NCBI GenBank assembly: GCA_018402255.1
Contig: JAGYIS010000008.1
Coordinates: 62,001-126,000, forward strand
Origin: Marinobacter sp.
GTDB taxonomy: Bacteria > Pseudomonadota > Gammaproteobacteria > Pseudomonadales > Oleiphilaceae
Direction of reading: 5' to 3'
Length of the DNA stretch: 64,000 bases
A program made the position numbers and the translations under genes. Positions within the stretch are counted from its first letter, which is position 1. Each line of letters opens with the position of its first letter. A model generated the notes under the pieces. The model did not search any database. It was not told the origin of the DNA and saw nothing but the letters and a program-made list of their open reading frames with translations. This document shows, in pieces, positions 37,111 to 47,733 of this stretch.

Positions 37111-38007
37111 ATGATGAAATTATCCCTTGGCCCGATTCTGTGGTTCTGGTCCAGGCAGTCCGTGTTCGATTTCTACGCCAAGGCCGCTGAATGGCCGGTA
37201 GATACCATTTACCTGGGTGAGGTGGTCTGTTCCCGTCGCCGTGAGCTCAAGCCGGATGACTGGCTGGAGCTGGCGCGGGATCTGAAAGCCTGTGGCAAGA
37301 ACGTGGTGCTTTCTACCCTCACGCTGATTGAATCCGAAGCCGACCTGCGCCGCCTGCGCAGGTTCTGCGAACAGGATGAATTCCTGGTGGAGGCAAACGA
37401 TCAGAGCGCCCTGCAGGTGGCCATCCGCAACAAGATTCCCTTTGTTACCGGCCCCGCCATGAACATCTACAACACCGCCACCCTGAAAGTCCTGGCCAGA
37501 CAGGGGTTGCAGGGCTGGAACCTGCCGGTGGAATTGGGCAAGGAAACCCTGGCGCAACTGATCAACGAGCTAAAGGCCGAAGGACTGGATTTGCCGGCAG
37601 AAGTTTTCTCCTGGGGTTTCCTGCCTCTGGCCTGGTCGTCCCGCTGCTTCACGGCCCGCCATTACAACCTGCCGAAAGACAACTGCGAGTTCCGCTGCCT
37701 GGAGCACCCGGACGGAATGGAACTGCGCTCCCGGGAACGCCAGGAGCTGTTTCGCCTGAACGGCATTTCTACGCTGTCTGGTTCCCGCTATGACCTGATG
37801 CGGGAGCTGCCGGAGATGACACGGATGGGCGTAAGCACCGTGCGCCTGAGCCCGGAACACATTGGTATGGATCAAGTGGTCAAACGCTTTGACCAGGTAC
37901 GCCGGGGGGAAATGCCAGCCACTGACCCGCTGCAGTTGGTGGAAGCGCCGCCGTGCAATGGGTATTGGTACGGCAAGCCGGGGATGGAGCAGGAGCTGTT
38001 ATCGTAA
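37111..38007 (+). CDS. ubiV: UbiV, O2-independent ubiquinone hydroxylation (U32 family)
   Basis: Partner of UbiU, 298 residues, U32 family with a 4Fe-4S cluster. Recognised by [34 protein letters not shown], the central [20 protein letters not shown] (cluster cysteines) and a terminal [13 protein letters not shown]. The pair MM at 37111/37114 is the likely start; a longer in-frame reading would overlap ubiU. The ribosome site (TGAGG) is rather far. Thirteen bases separate it from ubiU, so the two are one operon. Confidence 0.93.
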   Translation: MMKLSLGPILWFWSRQSVFDFYAKAAEWPVDTIYLGEVVCSRRRELKPDDWLELARDLKACGKNVVLSTLTLIESEADLRRLRRFCEQDEFLVEANDQSALQVAIRNKIPFVTGPAMNIYNTATLKVLARQGLQGWNLPVELGKETLAQLINELKAEGLDLPAEVFSWGFLPLAWSSRCFTARHYNLPKDNCEFRCLEHPDGMELRSRERQELFRLNGISTLSGSRYDLMRELPEMTRMGVSTVRLSPEHIGMDQVVKRFDQVRRGEMPATDPLQLVEAPPCNGYWYGKPGMEQELLS

Positions 38008-38027
38008 CGGCGCTGGCGGCGCTATGA

Positions 38028-38516
38028 TCAGATCAGCAAGCGTCGCCAGTGAAGATCCCATTCCAGACTGTCCAGCAGATTCTTGATTCCCAGCCCCAGC
38101 TCGGTATCCCCCTCAATCACCAGTCGTCGCTGAAAGAACAGTTGGTCGGGGTCCTGTTGGCGTTCGGCCAGGATCTTGAACGCCATCAGCGAGCCCCGGA
38201 TGGTCGCCTCTCCCGGCCCATCCACTACCCGCAGCCGTTTGGTCCAGAAACCGATGGTGATACCTGGCTGGCCGCCGTTGATTTCCAGTCGTACCCGTCT
38301 GCCTTCAAAGTCGTCGAACTCGCCGTCGGCGATAGCCTCTGCAAACAGCCGGTTTAGCGGGGCTTCGGCAATCAACTGTTTGAATGGCACGGGGATCTGG
38401 CGATTGATGGCCTCCAGCAGAGGGGCGGGAGAGGGCAAGCATTGCCTGGCAACGGCAAGCGATTGTGCCAACAAAGGATTGTTCAGGATTGCGGTGGTAG
38501 GTAATGAAAACACCAT
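38028..38516 (-). CDS. ubiT: UbiT, SCP2-domain quinone accessory protein
   Basis: SCP2-type lipid-binding protein of 162 residues, the third component of anaerobic ubiquinone synthesis; it is thought to bind the quinone intermediates. Pattern: VPFKQLIAEAPLNRLFAEAI, then the SCP2 part with ATIRGSLMAFKILAERQQDP, DQLFFQRRLVIEGDTELGLG and IKNLLDSLEW. Convergent with ubiV, 20 bases apart. A TTGAT-N4-CTCAG site (38575-38588) about 65 bases upstream is a weak anaerobic box candidate. Confidence 0.92.
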   Translation of the reverse strand: MVFSLPTTAILNNPLLAQSLAVARQCLPSPAPLLEAINRQIPVPFKQLIAEAPLNRLFAEAIADGEFDDFEGRRVRLEINGGQPGITIGFWTKRLRVVDGPGEATIRGSLMAFKILAERQQDPDQLFFQRRLVIEGDTELGLGIKNLLDSLEWDLHWRRLLI

Positions 38517-38584
38517 GCTCTACTCCGGGTGGTCAGCAACCGGCCCAGAGTAAAGCAATATCAGTGGTAGTGGTTTGATATAAC

Positions 38585-39256
38585 TCAGCTCTTGTGCAGG
38601 CCTTCTTCAACCGCCCAGACGGCCACCTCAACCCGCGAACGCAGGTTCATTTTCTTCAGCAAATGTTTGACGTGAACCTTCACCGTACCGTCGCTGATGT
38701 CCAGCTTGCGACCGATCATCTTGTTTGATAACCCTTCAGATATCAGTTTCAGAATGTCTTTTTCCCGGGGCGTCAGGCTGTCGTAATTCGGGCGTGACGC
38801 CCGCTGGGGTTTGTTGGAGCGTAAGGCCTGGGCCAGCAGAGTGGTTAGCCGGTCACTGATCACCATCTTGCCGACGGCGGCCTGGTGCAGCTGGGTGATC
38901 ATGTCTTCGGGTTCCATGTCTTTCAGCAGGTAACCGTCGGCACCGGCCTGCAGCGCAGCGACCACGTCGTCTTCCTGATCGGAGACGGTGAACATGACAA
39001 TGCGCGAACTGATGTTCTGTTCCCGCAGCTTTCTCAGTGCCTGAATGCCGTCCATTTCGGGCATGTTCAGGTCCATCAGAATCAGATCCGGTTCGGTTTC
39101 GAGCGCCAGCTTGATGCCATCGGCGGCGTTGCTCGCCTCCCCGATAACGGCCATATCGTCTTCCAGACCAATCAGCTGCTTGATGCCCTGACGGAGCAGG
39201 GGGTGGTCATCGATCAGCAGGATGCTTGCGGGTGCTTCAGCCATATTCATTCTCAT
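38585..39256 (-). CDS. narL: Nitrate/nitrite response regulator NarL
   Basis: LuxR-type response regulator of 223 residues: receiver with [11 protein letters not shown], phospho-acceptor Asp62 in [13 protein letters not shown], and a C-terminal helix-turn-helix with [20 protein letters not shown] and [14 protein letters not shown]. This is the NarL pattern. Start at 39256; ATG at 39244 is possible. It follows narX on the same strand with a 17-base gap. Expected to control nitrate-responsive promoters, perhaps the narK-like gene and dnr nearby. Confidence 0.93.
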   Translation of the reverse strand: MRMNMAEAPASILLIDDHPLLRQGIKQLIGLEDDMAVIGEASNAADGIKLALETEPDLILMDLNMPEMDGIQALRKLREQNISSRIVMFTVSDQEDDVVAALQAGADGYLLKDMEPEDMITQLHQAAVGKMVISDRLTTLLAQALRSNKPQRASRPNYDSLTPREKDILKLISEGLSNKMIGRKLDISDGTVKVHVKHLLKKMNLRSRVEVAVWAVEEGLHKS

Positions 39257-39273
39257 TGGTATTGGTTTGCAGT

Positions 39274-41139
39274 TCAGGCCGTTGACGATTCTGAGGGAAT
39301 CAGGTTACGGCTTTTGGGCACAAATGTTAACGCGACTTCTACGCCGCCTTCGTCCCGGTTGTCGACCAGGACCTTGCCGCCCAGTGTGCGGGCCCGGTCT
39401 TGCATGATGACAAGACCATAGTGGTTTACCGGTTGATCGCCGCCGGGCAGGCCTTTGCCATTATCGCGGATGCTGGCTCTGACCTGGGGTGATTCAAACA
39501 GGACTCTGACGGCAATATCGGTGGCGTCAGCATGTTTAACGGCGTTGGCCAACCCTTCACGGATAATCTGCAGGGTATGGATTTCTTCATTGGGCGACAG
39601 GGTTTGTGGCGGCAGGTTGTACTCAAATACCACCGGCTTGCCCAGTCTGTCGGAGAACTCATCAATCGTTTTGCGCAATGCCGTGGCCAGGTCCGGGGTG
39701 TCGAGCTTCAGCCGGAATGTCGCCAGCAGTTCTCTCAGCTGACGATAGGCACTGTTCAGGCCATTGCTGAGTTCATCCAGTATGTCATCGTGGATGGGCT
39801 TTTGTTCGCCGGCAATGTTCAGTCGCCGCAGCCGGGTGACCTGCATCTTGAGATACGACAGGGACTGCGCGAGTGAGTCGTGCAATTCCCGGGCGATGAC
39901 GGTGCGCTCCTCCGCCAGGGTCATTTGTTGTTCTTCGGTGATCTGTTTTTCCAGGAAAATGGCCGTGGCCAGCTGGTCGGTCAGGGTTTCAAGCAGACGA
40001 CGGGCGGTGGCCGACAAGCCTTTTTCCGACGGGTACCAGACCTCCAGGGTGCCCAGCAGCTGCCCGGGTGTTCGAATGGGCAATAGCAAACGGCGCCCAT
40101 CGTTATTCTCCAGAGGCATTGCATCGTAAACCTCGGGCGTCACAAGGCAGGCATTGCAGTGGTGATCCCGGCAGTAAAAGGGGCGCTTGTCGGTTGCGGT
40201 GGTAATGGCTTCTACGGGTTCGGCCGACTCCTTGTCATGCAGGAACAGCCGGATAGGGCCAATGCCCAGGAGCTGTTCAAGCTCCTGAAGCATGGGTATG
40301 GCGCCGCTGCACAGATCATGATTGGCAAACAATCCCCGGCTGGCAGCGTGCATCACCTGCAGCGCCTGATGACTGATTTCCAGCTCCTCGGTCTTTTGCC
40401 GGGCTTTGCTTTCAAGCTCGTTGTAGGTCAGTGCCAACTCGCTGGACATCTGGTCAAAGGCCGAGCCCAGCGTTGCCAATTCATCTGACCCTTTCAGATT
40501 GGCTTTGCGAGAAAAGTCCTGGTTGCCGACGGCACTGGCGATGCTGACCAGTTTGCGCAATGGCCGAAGTACCCGGTTCTTCAGGTCAAAAAACAGCGCG
40601 ATCACAATCAGTATTGAGAACACCAGGCTGATGATCTGAATCAGGTGCAGCAGGTCAATGCGAGCCTCAGTGCGATGCTCCAGCATGGTGACCAGTGTAT
40701 TCACCTCCGCAATGTAGTCTTCAACCGCCACCACCATCGCGTTGGTGATCCGGGTGCCGGGCTGGTGGCTTTCAATGGCAGGTCGCAGCTCGGATTCCCA
40801 GGTGCTGGTCACCCGCTGGTACTGCTGGGCCAGAGGATGGTCAGAGGTTTTTGGCACGGAGCGCAGAATGGAGATGTTCTGCAGCCGGCGATGGTAGTTG
40901 GCAATGCGATCGGCGACCGAGGCGTGCCCATTACTGACATCGTCGGTCGCAGATCGGGCGATCAGTTGAAATGCGCCCATACGAAGAGCTCCCGCCAGGT
41001 TGATGGCCGTCGCGTTGCCTTCAATGCTGCTGGAAACCGCCAGAGTGGTCGACATGCTGACAATGGCTGTCAGCACAATGGCGCCAATGACCACGGCAAG
41101 CCGGTTAACGAGGGGGCTTCTTGATCTCATTTGATACAT
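39274..41139 (-). CDS. narX: Nitrate/nitrite sensor kinase NarX
   Basis: Sensor kinase of 621 residues. After TM1 the periplasmic domain contains the P-box-like helix [20 protein letters not shown] that binds nitrate in NarX/NarQ. TM2, HAMP ([20 protein letters not shown]), a GAF-like cysteine-bearing region ([17 protein letters not shown]), the HisKA_3 box [20 protein letters not shown] and an HATPase end ([22 protein letters not shown]) complete the NarX layout. ATG at 41139; ATG at 41130 is an alternative. Co-transcribed with narL and divergent from the narK-like gene. Confidence 0.94.
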   Translation of the reverse strand: MYQMRSRSPLVNRLAVVIGAIVLTAIVSMSTTLAVSSSIEGNATAINLAGALRMGAFQLIARSATDDVSNGHASVADRIANYHRRLQNISILRSVPKTSDHPLAQQYQRVTSTWESELRPAIESHQPGTRITNAMVVAVEDYIAEVNTLVTMLEHRTEARIDLLHLIQIISLVFSILIVIALFFDLKNRVLRPLRKLVSIASAVGNQDFSRKANLKGSDELATLGSAFDQMSSELALTYNELESKARQKTEELEISHQALQVMHAASRGLFANHDLCSGAIPMLQELEQLLGIGPIRLFLHDKESAEPVEAITTATDKRPFYCRDHHCNACLVTPEVYDAMPLENNDGRRLLLPIRTPGQLLGTLEVWYPSEKGLSATARRLLETLTDQLATAIFLEKQITEEQQMTLAEERTVIARELHDSLAQSLSYLKMQVTRLRRLNIAGEQKPIHDDILDELSNGLNSAYRQLRELLATFRLKLDTPDLATALRKTIDEFSDRLGKPVVFEYNLPPQTLSPNEEIHTLQIIREGLANAVKHADATDIAVRVLFESPQVRASIRDNGKGLPGGDQPVNHYGLVIMQDRARTLGGKVLVDNRDEGGVEVALTFVPKSRNLIPSESSTA

Positions 41140-41206
41140 TCTGCCTGGATATTATCGGAGAAATAGCCTGACTCACCAGATTATGGTGCAAGGTCCCATT
41201 TACTGA

Positions 41207-41222
41207 TACCTCCTTGAGGATA
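41207..41222. promoter_or_regulatory. Possible NarL 7-2-7 site between narX and narK-like gene
   Basis: TACCTCC-TT-GAGGATA has two inward heptamers separated by two bases, the NarL 7-2-7 arrangement, but both halves only partly match TACYNMT. TACCCCA at 41229-41235 may be a further heptamer. TACCTCC-AT-CGGGGGA occurs before dnr at 42664-42679. Weak evidence. Confidence 0.35.
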
Positions 41223-41315
41223 GTCAATTACCCCAATGGTTGATAAGCCATCATAGCTTTTGACCCTGCCATGGGCAAAAGATGAAACTAAAAGTTACCT
41301 TTACGGGGTGGTGAC

Positions 41316-42617
41316 ATGGAGCAGCAAGCAGAGCAGGGTGACGACACACGGGATTCGCTGGCGGTGATTATACCGCTGGCGTTGACCGGGTTTGTTATCG
41401 CCGCTGGCTGCTGGACTCTGTTTGCCGTTGCGGGCGTGCACTTGCGAGCAGAGCTGGCGCTGTCCAATCTGCAGTTTGGCGTGTTGCTGGCCATGCCGAT
41501 GGCCGTCAGTGCCTTGCTGGCGATACCGGCCGGGCTTGCCGCCCAGCGTTATGGAGCCCGCTTTGTCATGCTCTGGTGCCTTTCAGGGCTGGCCATGTGC
41601 ATGGCCTTGCTGCTAGCTGTAAATACCTACTATGGCTATCTGGCGGTTGCCGGCGGGCTGGGTCTGGCCGGGGGCTTTTACAGTGCAGGCATACAGTTCG
41701 TTGTCAGTCATTGTGATGCCAGACGGTTGGGATTGGTGCTGGGAGTATTTGGGGCCGGGGTTACCGGTGCCGGTTTTACCTATTATCTGGTGCCGTTGTT
41801 CCATAATGCCTTCGCCTGGCAGGGTGTGCCTCTGGCCTATCTGATTGTGCTGTTGTTGGTGATCGCGTTATTGCTGATGCTGACCGACCCCGAGCCCCCC
41901 GGCGGGAACCCGATGCAACCGTTCTCACAAGCCAGGGCAAGTGCTCTTCTGCGCAGTGGCCGCTCCTTGTACCTGAGTGTGTACTTTGGCGTCGTTGCAG
42001 GCAGTTTCTTTGCCTTGGCTCTTTGGCTGCCGGATTTTCTGTCAGCTCAGTTCCAGCTCCAGTTGGATGCCGGTGCTCGAATGGCGCAATGGTTCGTTAT
42101 TCCCGGAGCGTTGGCCCAGATCGCGGGGGGAGCTTTGTCAGACCGGTTTGGCAGTTCAGTCGTGGCCAGTCGCGCGCTGTTTATGTGCCTGGTTGCGCTG
42201 TTCGTCCTGTCATACCCTCCAATGACCCTCGCCATAGACAGTATTGAATCCATCATTGTTATTGAGTTCGCGTTACCGCTTACCGTTGAGCGAGGGCTGA
42301 TCGTGGTATTGGGTGTCGCTATGGGCTGCGCCATGGGCAGCCTTCAGCGCATGGTAATCCTGGCAAACCGTTCCGACGCGGCGCTGTTCGCCGGGCTATT
42401 GCTGGTCGCTGCTTGCTCCATTGCGTTTGTGTTGCCGGTGCTTTTTGGTGCGGTGAACCAGTGGCTTGGGGTGCGGACCGCAGTGTTCATGATCCTGTTT
42501 GCACTGCTTGGCGGCAACCTTGTCCTGTTTGCTTATGACGCCCGCCAACAGGAGCGAAAAAACCTTCTCAGCCAGAAGCTCGAGCGATTTGACAGCGACC
42601 AGGGCGAAACCCGGTAG
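41316..42617 (+). CDS. NarK-like major facilitator transporter (nitrate/nitrite)
   Basis: MFS permease of 433 residues with twelve predicted helices. The N-terminal half has the NarK-type pattern SNLQFGVLLAMPMAVSALLA followed by GLAAQRYGARFVMLW, and a Gly-rich LGLVLGVFGAGVTGAG like the nitrate signature. Divergent from narX and upstream of dnr/nos, where a nitrate/nitrite porter would be useful. It is more divergent than classic NarK1/NarK2, so the substrate is inferred mainly from position. No narGHJI follows. Confidence 0.78.
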   Translation: MEQQAEQGDDTRDSLAVIIPLALTGFVIAAGCWTLFAVAGVHLRAELALSNLQFGVLLAMPMAVSALLAIPAGLAAQRYGARFVMLWCLSGLAMCMALLLAVNTYYGYLAVAGGLGLAGGFYSAGIQFVVSHCDARRLGLVLGVFGAGVTGAGFTYYLVPLFHNAFAWQGVPLAYLIVLLLVIALLLMLTDPEPPGGNPMQPFSQARASALLRSGRSLYLSVYFGVVAGSFFALALWLPDFLSAQFQLQLDAGARMAQWFVIPGALAQIAGGALSDRFGSSVVASRALFMCLVALFVLSYPPMTLAIDSIESIIVIEFALPLTVERGLIVVLGVAMGCAMGSLQRMVILANRSDAALFAGLLLVAACSIAFVLPVLFGAVNQWLGVRTAVFMILFALLGGNLVLFAYDARQQERKNLLSQKLERFDSDQGETR

Positions 42618-42626
42618 ATCGGTTAA

Positions 42627-42640
42627 TTGACTTAACTCAA
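42627..42640. promoter_or_regulatory. Candidate FNR/ANR/DNR box upstream of dnr
   Basis: TTGACTTAACTCAA matches TTGAT-N4-ATCAA at eight of ten positions and is symmetric. It starts ten bases after the narK-like stop and lies about 120 bases before dnr, so it may place dnr under ANR or autocontrol. Confidence 0.5.
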
Positions 42641-42754
42641 CTACTCAACAAGAACTCGCTTTATACCTCCATCGGGGGAGCGATTTTCCACATGTATCCT
42701 CCTACTATCTAAAACAAGATTACACATGCATGAATATGCGCGGGGGATACACCC

Positions 42755-43504
42755 ATGGCCATGACACAAAGTGTCGACAACCAACATAACAAACCTGTCC
42801 TAGTCGCCGTCAGCAATGCACTGGATCAAACCGATGGCTTGGAAACCCTTCGCAGCCACGCCATGTTCAGCAGCCTTAGAGCCAGTGATCTTGATCACCT
42901 GATCCATCAATCCCGACACTTGCGCCTGAGCCACCACCAACTCCTGTACCGCCAGGACATGCCGGCTCACCATTTTTTCTTCGTTATCTCGGGACGACTG
43001 CGGCTCTACCGGCTGGACTCCTCCGGCATCGACCGAACCCTCGACAGTATCGCCCCCGGGGACTGCTTCGCTGAGGTCATGATCTACGCCGATCCGCCCC
43101 GGTACGCCTGCTACGCAGAGGCACTCAAAACCAGCGAAGTGTTGATGATCCCCGTGAAGGTTTACCAGGAGTTGCTCAGTCAGCACCCGGAGTACGCCCA
43201 GGCTGCTCTTCGCCACTACGCCATACGCGCAGTCACCCGTTTCCACGATCTGGAAATCATGACCATTCAAAGCGCTCGGGATCGTCTGATTCGCTATCTG
43301 ATCGATCTATTGCCAAACGGGGCCCGTGAGAGCGGTGAAGTTGAACTGCCACTGCCCAAGTGCCTGGTTGCCTCGCGCCTGGCCATGCAGCCGGAAACCT
43401 TCTCCCGCATCCTGGCGGACCTCAAAGCCAGTGGTCTGGTGAGGGTCAATCGCAGCAAGCTGTTTATTGCGGATCCTCAGCGGCTGATGGCTCTCAGTCA
43501 GTGA
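42755..43504 (+). CDS. dnr: Dnr-type Crp/Fnr family regulator of denitrification
   Basis: Crp/Fnr-family activator of 249 residues. The N-terminal cyclic-nucleotide-like beta roll contains MPAHHFFFVISGRLRLYRLD and a heme-pocket-type hydrophobic region; the N-terminal cysteine cluster of FNR/ANR is absent, which points to the NO/heme-responsive Dnr/NNR branch. The C-terminal helix-turn-helix KCLVASRLAMQPETFSRILA is typical. Lies between the narK-like gene and nosR. Likely regulator of the perfect norC box and of the hemN site. Followed by a strong terminator. Confidence 0.88.
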   Translation: MAMTQSVDNQHNKPVLVAVSNALDQTDGLETLRSHAMFSSLRASDLDHLIHQSRHLRLSHHQLLYRQDMPAHHFFFVISGRLRLYRLDSSGIDRTLDSIAPGDCFAEVMIYADPPRYACYAEALKTSEVLMIPVKVYQELLSQHPEYAQAALRHYAIRAVTRFHDLEIMTIQSARDRLIRYLIDLLPNGARESGEVELPLPKCLVASRLAMQPETFSRILADLKASGLVRVNRSKLFIADPQRLMALSQ

Positions 43505-43511
43505 CCTTTTC

Positions 43512-43533
43512 GGGCCCTCCGGGCCCTTTTTTA
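43512..43533 (+). terminator. Rho-independent terminator after dnr
   Basis: GGGCCC-TCC-GGGCCC hairpin followed at once by six T residues, eight bases after the dnr stop. It separates dnr from nosR, which therefore probably has its own promoter in the remaining 40 bases or depends on read-through. Confidence 0.85.
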
Positions 43534-43572
43534 AAGCCATGTTCTATCGGGACAGGCGACCAGGGGGTTTGA

Positions 43573-45723
43573 GTGTTTAGCGGAATTCGTTTGGTTTTTA
43601 TCGCATTGATGGCCTTAGCCAGTGCCGCGTCAGCCAGCGCCCAGCCATTGAGTGAGTATGAGCCCGTTGGCGCTCGCCAGGTGATACAGATTGCCATGCC
43701 TTCCGTGACCAGCTTCCAGCCGCACGAGGACAATCGCGCCATTCAGGAGCTGTACGCCGGTGACGAACTGGTGGGCTTCGGTTACCAGACCCTGGATTTT
43801 GTGCAAACTCCGGCCTATTCCGGCAAGCCTCTGAACGCCATGGTCGTGCTCGACACCGAGGGCGAGATCAAAGGTGCGAGGGTTATTCATCATGATGAAC
43901 CGATCCTGCTGATCGGCATCCCCGAAATCAAGATGCACGAGTTCACTGATCAATACGCGGGCCTCAAAGCCGATCAGCGAGTCACGGTGGGCGGTAAGTC
44001 GTCTGAGCGCCGCATTGCCGTCGACGGTTTGTCTGGTGCCACCGTCACTGTAATGGTGATTAACGAAGTCATCATGCGAACCGCCCACCGGATTGGTGGT
44101 GAGCTGGGACTGGTCGAGAGCGCAGGCCTTGGCAAACGTCCGCCCAGGGCAGAGGTTACCAAAGACGCTTTTCGTAAACGTTCGTGGACGGAGCTGACCG
44201 GTGACGGGTCGATCCGCCGGATGCTACTGACCCGGGGACAGGTGGACGATGCTTTTGCCGGTGGGCCGGCAGAGGGCTATGAAACCGCTGCGCCCGATCA
44301 GCGCGATGACCCCCTGATCGATTTGTACGCCGCCTATCTGGATGCCCCCACCATTGGTCGTAACCTTCTGGGTGAGCGCCAATACCAGTGGCTGACCTCG
44401 GAGCTGAAAGAAGGTGAACATGCCATCGCCGTGCTGGCAACCGGCTCTTATTCCTTCCGTGGTTCGGGTTATGTTCGTGGCGGTATCTTTGATCGCCTGC
44501 AGATTCGCCAGTTCGGCGACACCTTCAACTTTCGTGATCTGGATTACTACCGCCTGAGCGATGTGTATCTGGGCGACATGCCGCGCCTGCCAGAGATGGC
44601 GATCTTCATCATCCGTCAGCAATACAACTTCGACCCCGGTGAGCCCTGGTCCCTGGAGCTGACCGTCAAGCGCCAGACCGGTCCGCTGGACAGCGAGTTT
44701 GCGGTGTTCCCGTTGGAATACCAGTTACCAGATCAGTACTACACCCGCGCCGAACCGGAGCTGACTCAGGAGGAGTGGCTGGAAGAGCAGCCTCTGTGGG
44801 TTCAGGTCTGGTACAAAAAACAGTTCCAGATTGTGGTGCTGGGGCTGGGTGTTGGCGTTCTGCTGTTCATCCTGTTTTTCCAGGACTGGCTGGTGAAAAA
44901 GCCGCGCATGATGCGCTGGATCCGTCATGCCTTTCTGACCTACACCCTGTTCTTTATCGGCTGGTACGCCCTTGGTCAACTCTCCATCGTCAACGTGCTG
45001 ACCTTTGTGAACAGCCTGATCAGCGGGTTCCAGTGGGAGACCTTCCTGATCGACCCGATGCTGTTTGTGCTCTGGTCAGTGGTGGCCGGGATTGTGCTGC
45101 TCTGGGGTCGGGCCGTCTATTGCGGCTGGCTGTGCCCTTTTGGTGCCTTGCAGGAATTGATCAACGAGATCGCCCGCAAGTTGAAAGTACCCCAATACAC
45201 GGTGCCTTTTACCTGGCATGAGCGCTTATGGGCGATCAAATACATCATCCTGCTGGTGCTGTTCGGCGTCTCGCTCGACTCCCTGGCGACCGCTGAGAAA
45301 ATGGCCGAGGTTGAGCCCTTCAAAACCGCCATCACGCTGCACTTCGACCGTACCTGGCCATTCGTGACCTACGCCGTATTGCTGCTGGTGGTGAACCTCT
45401 TCACTCGCAAAGTCTATTGCCGTTACCTGTGCCCCCTGGGCGCCGCGCTGGCGCTACCCACAAAGCTGAGGGTGTTCGACTGGCTCAAACGCCGCAAAGA
45501 GTGTGGTAACCCCTGCCGCCTGTGCGACCACGAGTGTGAGGTCCAGGCCATTCACCCGGACGGGCACATCAATTACATGGAATGCCATTACTGCCTGGAT
45601 TGCCAGATGACCTATTTCGATGACCACAAGTGCCCGCCTTTGATCGTGAAGCGTCGGGGCAAGCGCCGTGGTCACAACGCACCGGGCCACCCGGAGGAAA
45701 TCCCCGTGACGCAGGTGCCTTGA
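43573..45723 (+). CDS. nosR: NosR, membrane flavoprotein/ferredoxin for N2O reduction
   Basis: Integral membrane protein of 716 residues that supplies electrons to NosZ and supports its expression. Domains in order: signal peptide (1-23), periplasmic FMN_bind domain with DGLSGAT at 151-157 (covalent FMN on Thr157 expected, needing ApbE), about six helices in 415-620 with CGWLCPFGALQELIN and CRYLCPLGAALAL, and a cytosolic two-cluster ferredoxin (CGNPCRLCDHEC, CHYCLDC). Start is GTG at 43573 after a GGGGG site. First gene of nosRZDFYL. No anaerobic box was seen in the short gap upstream. Confidence 0.96.
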   Translation: MFSGIRLVFIALMALASAASASAQPLSEYEPVGARQVIQIAMPSVTSFQPHEDNRAIQELYAGDELVGFGYQTLDFVQTPAYSGKPLNAMVVLDTEGEIKGARVIHHDEPILLIGIPEIKMHEFTDQYAGLKADQRVTVGGKSSERRIAVDGLSGATVTVMVINEVIMRTAHRIGGELGLVESAGLGKRPPRAEVTKDAFRKRSWTELTGDGSIRRMLLTRGQVDDAFAGGPAEGYETAAPDQRDDPLIDLYAAYLDAPTIGRNLLGERQYQWLTSELKEGEHAIAVLATGSYSFRGSGYVRGGIFDRLQIRQFGDTFNFRDLDYYRLSDVYLGDMPRLPEMAIFIIRQQYNFDPGEPWSLELTVKRQTGPLDSEFAVFPLEYQLPDQYYTRAEPELTQEEWLEEQPLWVQVWYKKQFQIVVLGLGVGVLLFILFFQDWLVKKPRMMRWIRHAFLTYTLFFIGWYALGQLSIVNVLTFVNSLISGFQWETFLIDPMLFVLWSVVAGIVLLWGRAVYCGWLCPFGALQELINEIARKLKVPQYTVPFTWHERLWAIKYIILLVLFGVSLDSLATAEKMAEVEPFKTAITLHFDRTWPFVTYAVLLLVVNLFTRKVYCRYLCPLGAALALPTKLRVFDWLKRRKECGNPCRLCDHECEVQAIHPDGHINYMECHYCLDCQMTYFDDHKCPPLIVKRRGKRRGHNAPGHPEEIPVTQVP

Positions 45724-45786
45724 GCAGTACCCATAAAAAAAGCATGAAAAGCGAAAACCGCCATAACCGATAACGGAGTTAGAGCT

Positions 45787-47673
45787 ATGACTAAGAAAGA
45801 TGATCTGAGCAAAGAGTCGCCAGAGGTTGGCCTGAGCCGCCGTCGTTTCATGGGCGCTGCCGCGGTGGCAGGTGTTGCCGGTGCGACCGGGCTTGGCACC
45901 ACGCTGATGACCCGTGAGTCATTTGCGGCGGCCGCTCAGGAGGCCCGCAACAACGCACATGTGGGACCAGGCGAGCTGGATGAATACTACGGATTCTGGA
46001 GCGGTGGCCACCAGGGCGAGGTGCGCGTGTTGGGCGTGCCTTCCATGCGTGAACTGATGCGGATTCCCGTATTCAACGTCGACTCTGCCACGGGGTGGGG
46101 CATTACCGACGAAAGTAAGGAAATTCTGGGCCGGGACAAGCTGTACCCGAACGGCGATTGCCATCACCCGCACGTGTCGATGGAAGACGGGCGTTACGAC
46201 GGCAAGTACCTGTTCATCAATGACAAGGCTAACAGCCGCATAGCCCGTATCCGTCTGGATATCTTCAAAACGGATAAGGTCACCCACATCCCGAACGTAC
46301 AGGCGATTCACGGCCTGCGACTGCAGAAGGTGCCCCGCACCAACTATGTCTTCTGTAACGCCGAATTTGTGATCCCTCATCCGAACGATGGCAGCGATTA
46401 CAGTCTTGAGAACAGCTACACCATGTTCACCGCAGTGGACGCGGAAACCATGGAAGTGTCCTGGCAGGTGATTGTTGACGGCAACCTGGACAACACCGAC
46501 GCCGACTTCACCGGCAAGTACGCGGCCTCGACTTGTTACAACTCTGAAAAAGCCATCGATCTGGCCGGCACCATGCGTAACGATCGTGACTGGGTAGTGG
46601 TATTCAATGTCGAACGTATTGAAGCGGCAGTGAAGGCTGGTAACTTCAAGACCCTCGGTGACTCAGACGTGCCGGTGGTTGACGGGCGTAAAGGCTCCCA
46701 GTTGACCCGCTACATTCCGGTGCCGAAGAATCCGCACGGCCTGAACACGTCTCCTGATGGCCAGTACTTCATTGCCGCCGGTAAGCTGTCGCCGACAGTA
46801 TCGATCATCGAAATCGCCCGGCTGGACGACCTGTTCGATGACAAGATCAGCGATCGCGATCCGATTGTTGCCGAGCCGGAGCTGGGCCTTGGGCCTCTGC
46901 ACACCACCTACGACGGTCGTGGTAATGCCTACACCACGCTGTTTATCGATAGCCAGGTGGTTAAGTGGAACATTGCTGATGCCATCAAGCACTACAACGG
47001 TGAGAACGTTAATTACATCCGTCAGAAGCTGGATGTGCACTATCAGCCGGGCCACAACCATGCGTCTTTGACAGAGTCGCGGGATGCCGATGGCAAGTGG
47101 CTGGTGGTGTTGTCGAAGTTCTCGAAGGATCGCTTCCTGCCCGTTGGCCCGCTGCATCCGGAGAACGATCAGCTGATTGATATTTCCGGTGAGGAGATGA
47201 AGCTGGTTCACGATGGCCCGGCATTTGCGGAGCCTCACGACTGCATTCTGGTGCGCCGTGATCAGATTCGGCCCAAGAAAATCTGGGATCGCAACGATGC
47301 CTTTTTCGCACCTACCCGTGCCCAGGCCGATAAGGACGGGATTACCCTTGAGTCTGACAGCAAGGTGATCCGCGATGGCAACAAGGTGCGGGTGTACATG
47401 ACCTCGATTGCGCCTCAGTTCGGGTTGTTGGAGTTCAAGGTGAAGGAGGGTGATGAGGTTACGGTGATTGTGACCAACCTGGACTCCATCGAGGATGTGA
47501 CTCACGGTTTCTGTATGGTGAACCATGGCGTGAGTATGGAGGTGAGCCCGCAGCAGACGGCGTCTGTGACCTTTACGGCCGGTAAGCCTGGCGTGTACTG
47601 GTATTACTGCAACTGGTTCTGCCATGCGCTGCATATGGAGATGGGTGGTCGCATGTTGGTCGAGAAGGCCTGA
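45787..47673 (+). CDS. nosZ: Nitrous oxide reductase NosZ (clade I)
   Basis: Periplasmic copper enzyme reducing N2O to N2, 628 residues. A twin-arginine signal ([16 protein letters not shown]) marks clade I, Tat-exported NosZ. The beta-propeller CuZ domain has expected His-rich sites ([55 protein letters not shown]). The C-terminal cupredoxin CuA site reads [18 protein letters not shown]. Lies between nosR and nosD, with an unusual inverted repeat after its stop. Confidence 0.98.
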   Translation: MTKKDDLSKESPEVGLSRRRFMGAAAVAGVAGATGLGTTLMTRESFAAAAQEARNNAHVGPGELDEYYGFWSGGHQGEVRVLGVPSMRELMRIPVFNVDSATGWGITDESKEILGRDKLYPNGDCHHPHVSMEDGRYDGKYLFINDKANSRIARIRLDIFKTDKVTHIPNVQAIHGLRLQKVPRTNYVFCNAEFVIPHPNDGSDYSLENSYTMFTAVDAETMEVSWQVIVDGNLDNTDADFTGKYAASTCYNSEKAIDLAGTMRNDRDWVVVFNVERIEAAVKAGNFKTLGDSDVPVVDGRKGSQLTRYIPVPKNPHGLNTSPDGQYFIAAGKLSPTVSIIEIARLDDLFDDKISDRDPIVAEPELGLGPLHTTYDGRGNAYTTLFIDSQVVKWNIADAIKHYNGENVNYIRQKLDVHYQPGHNHASLTESRDADGKWLVVLSKFSKDRFLPVGPLHPENDQLIDISGEEMKLVHDGPAFAEPHDCILVRRDQIRPKKIWDRNDAFFAPTRAQADKDGITLESDSKVIRDGNKVRVYMTSIAPQFGLLEFKVKEGDEVTVIVTNLDSIEDVTHGFCMVNHGVSMEVSPQQTASVTFTAGKPGVYWYYCNWFCHALHMEMGGRMLVEKA

Positions 47674-47733
47674 CCTTCTGTTGTTTGGTTCGGGGTCCCT
47701 TATTTGGGGCCCCAGCCTGTTGGTTGCGGTGAA

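Noticed and set aside
41241..41256. TTGATAAGCCATCAT as an FNR/DNR box between narX and the narK-like gene
   Set aside because: The half-sites are separated by five bases, not four, so the spacing is wrong for this family.
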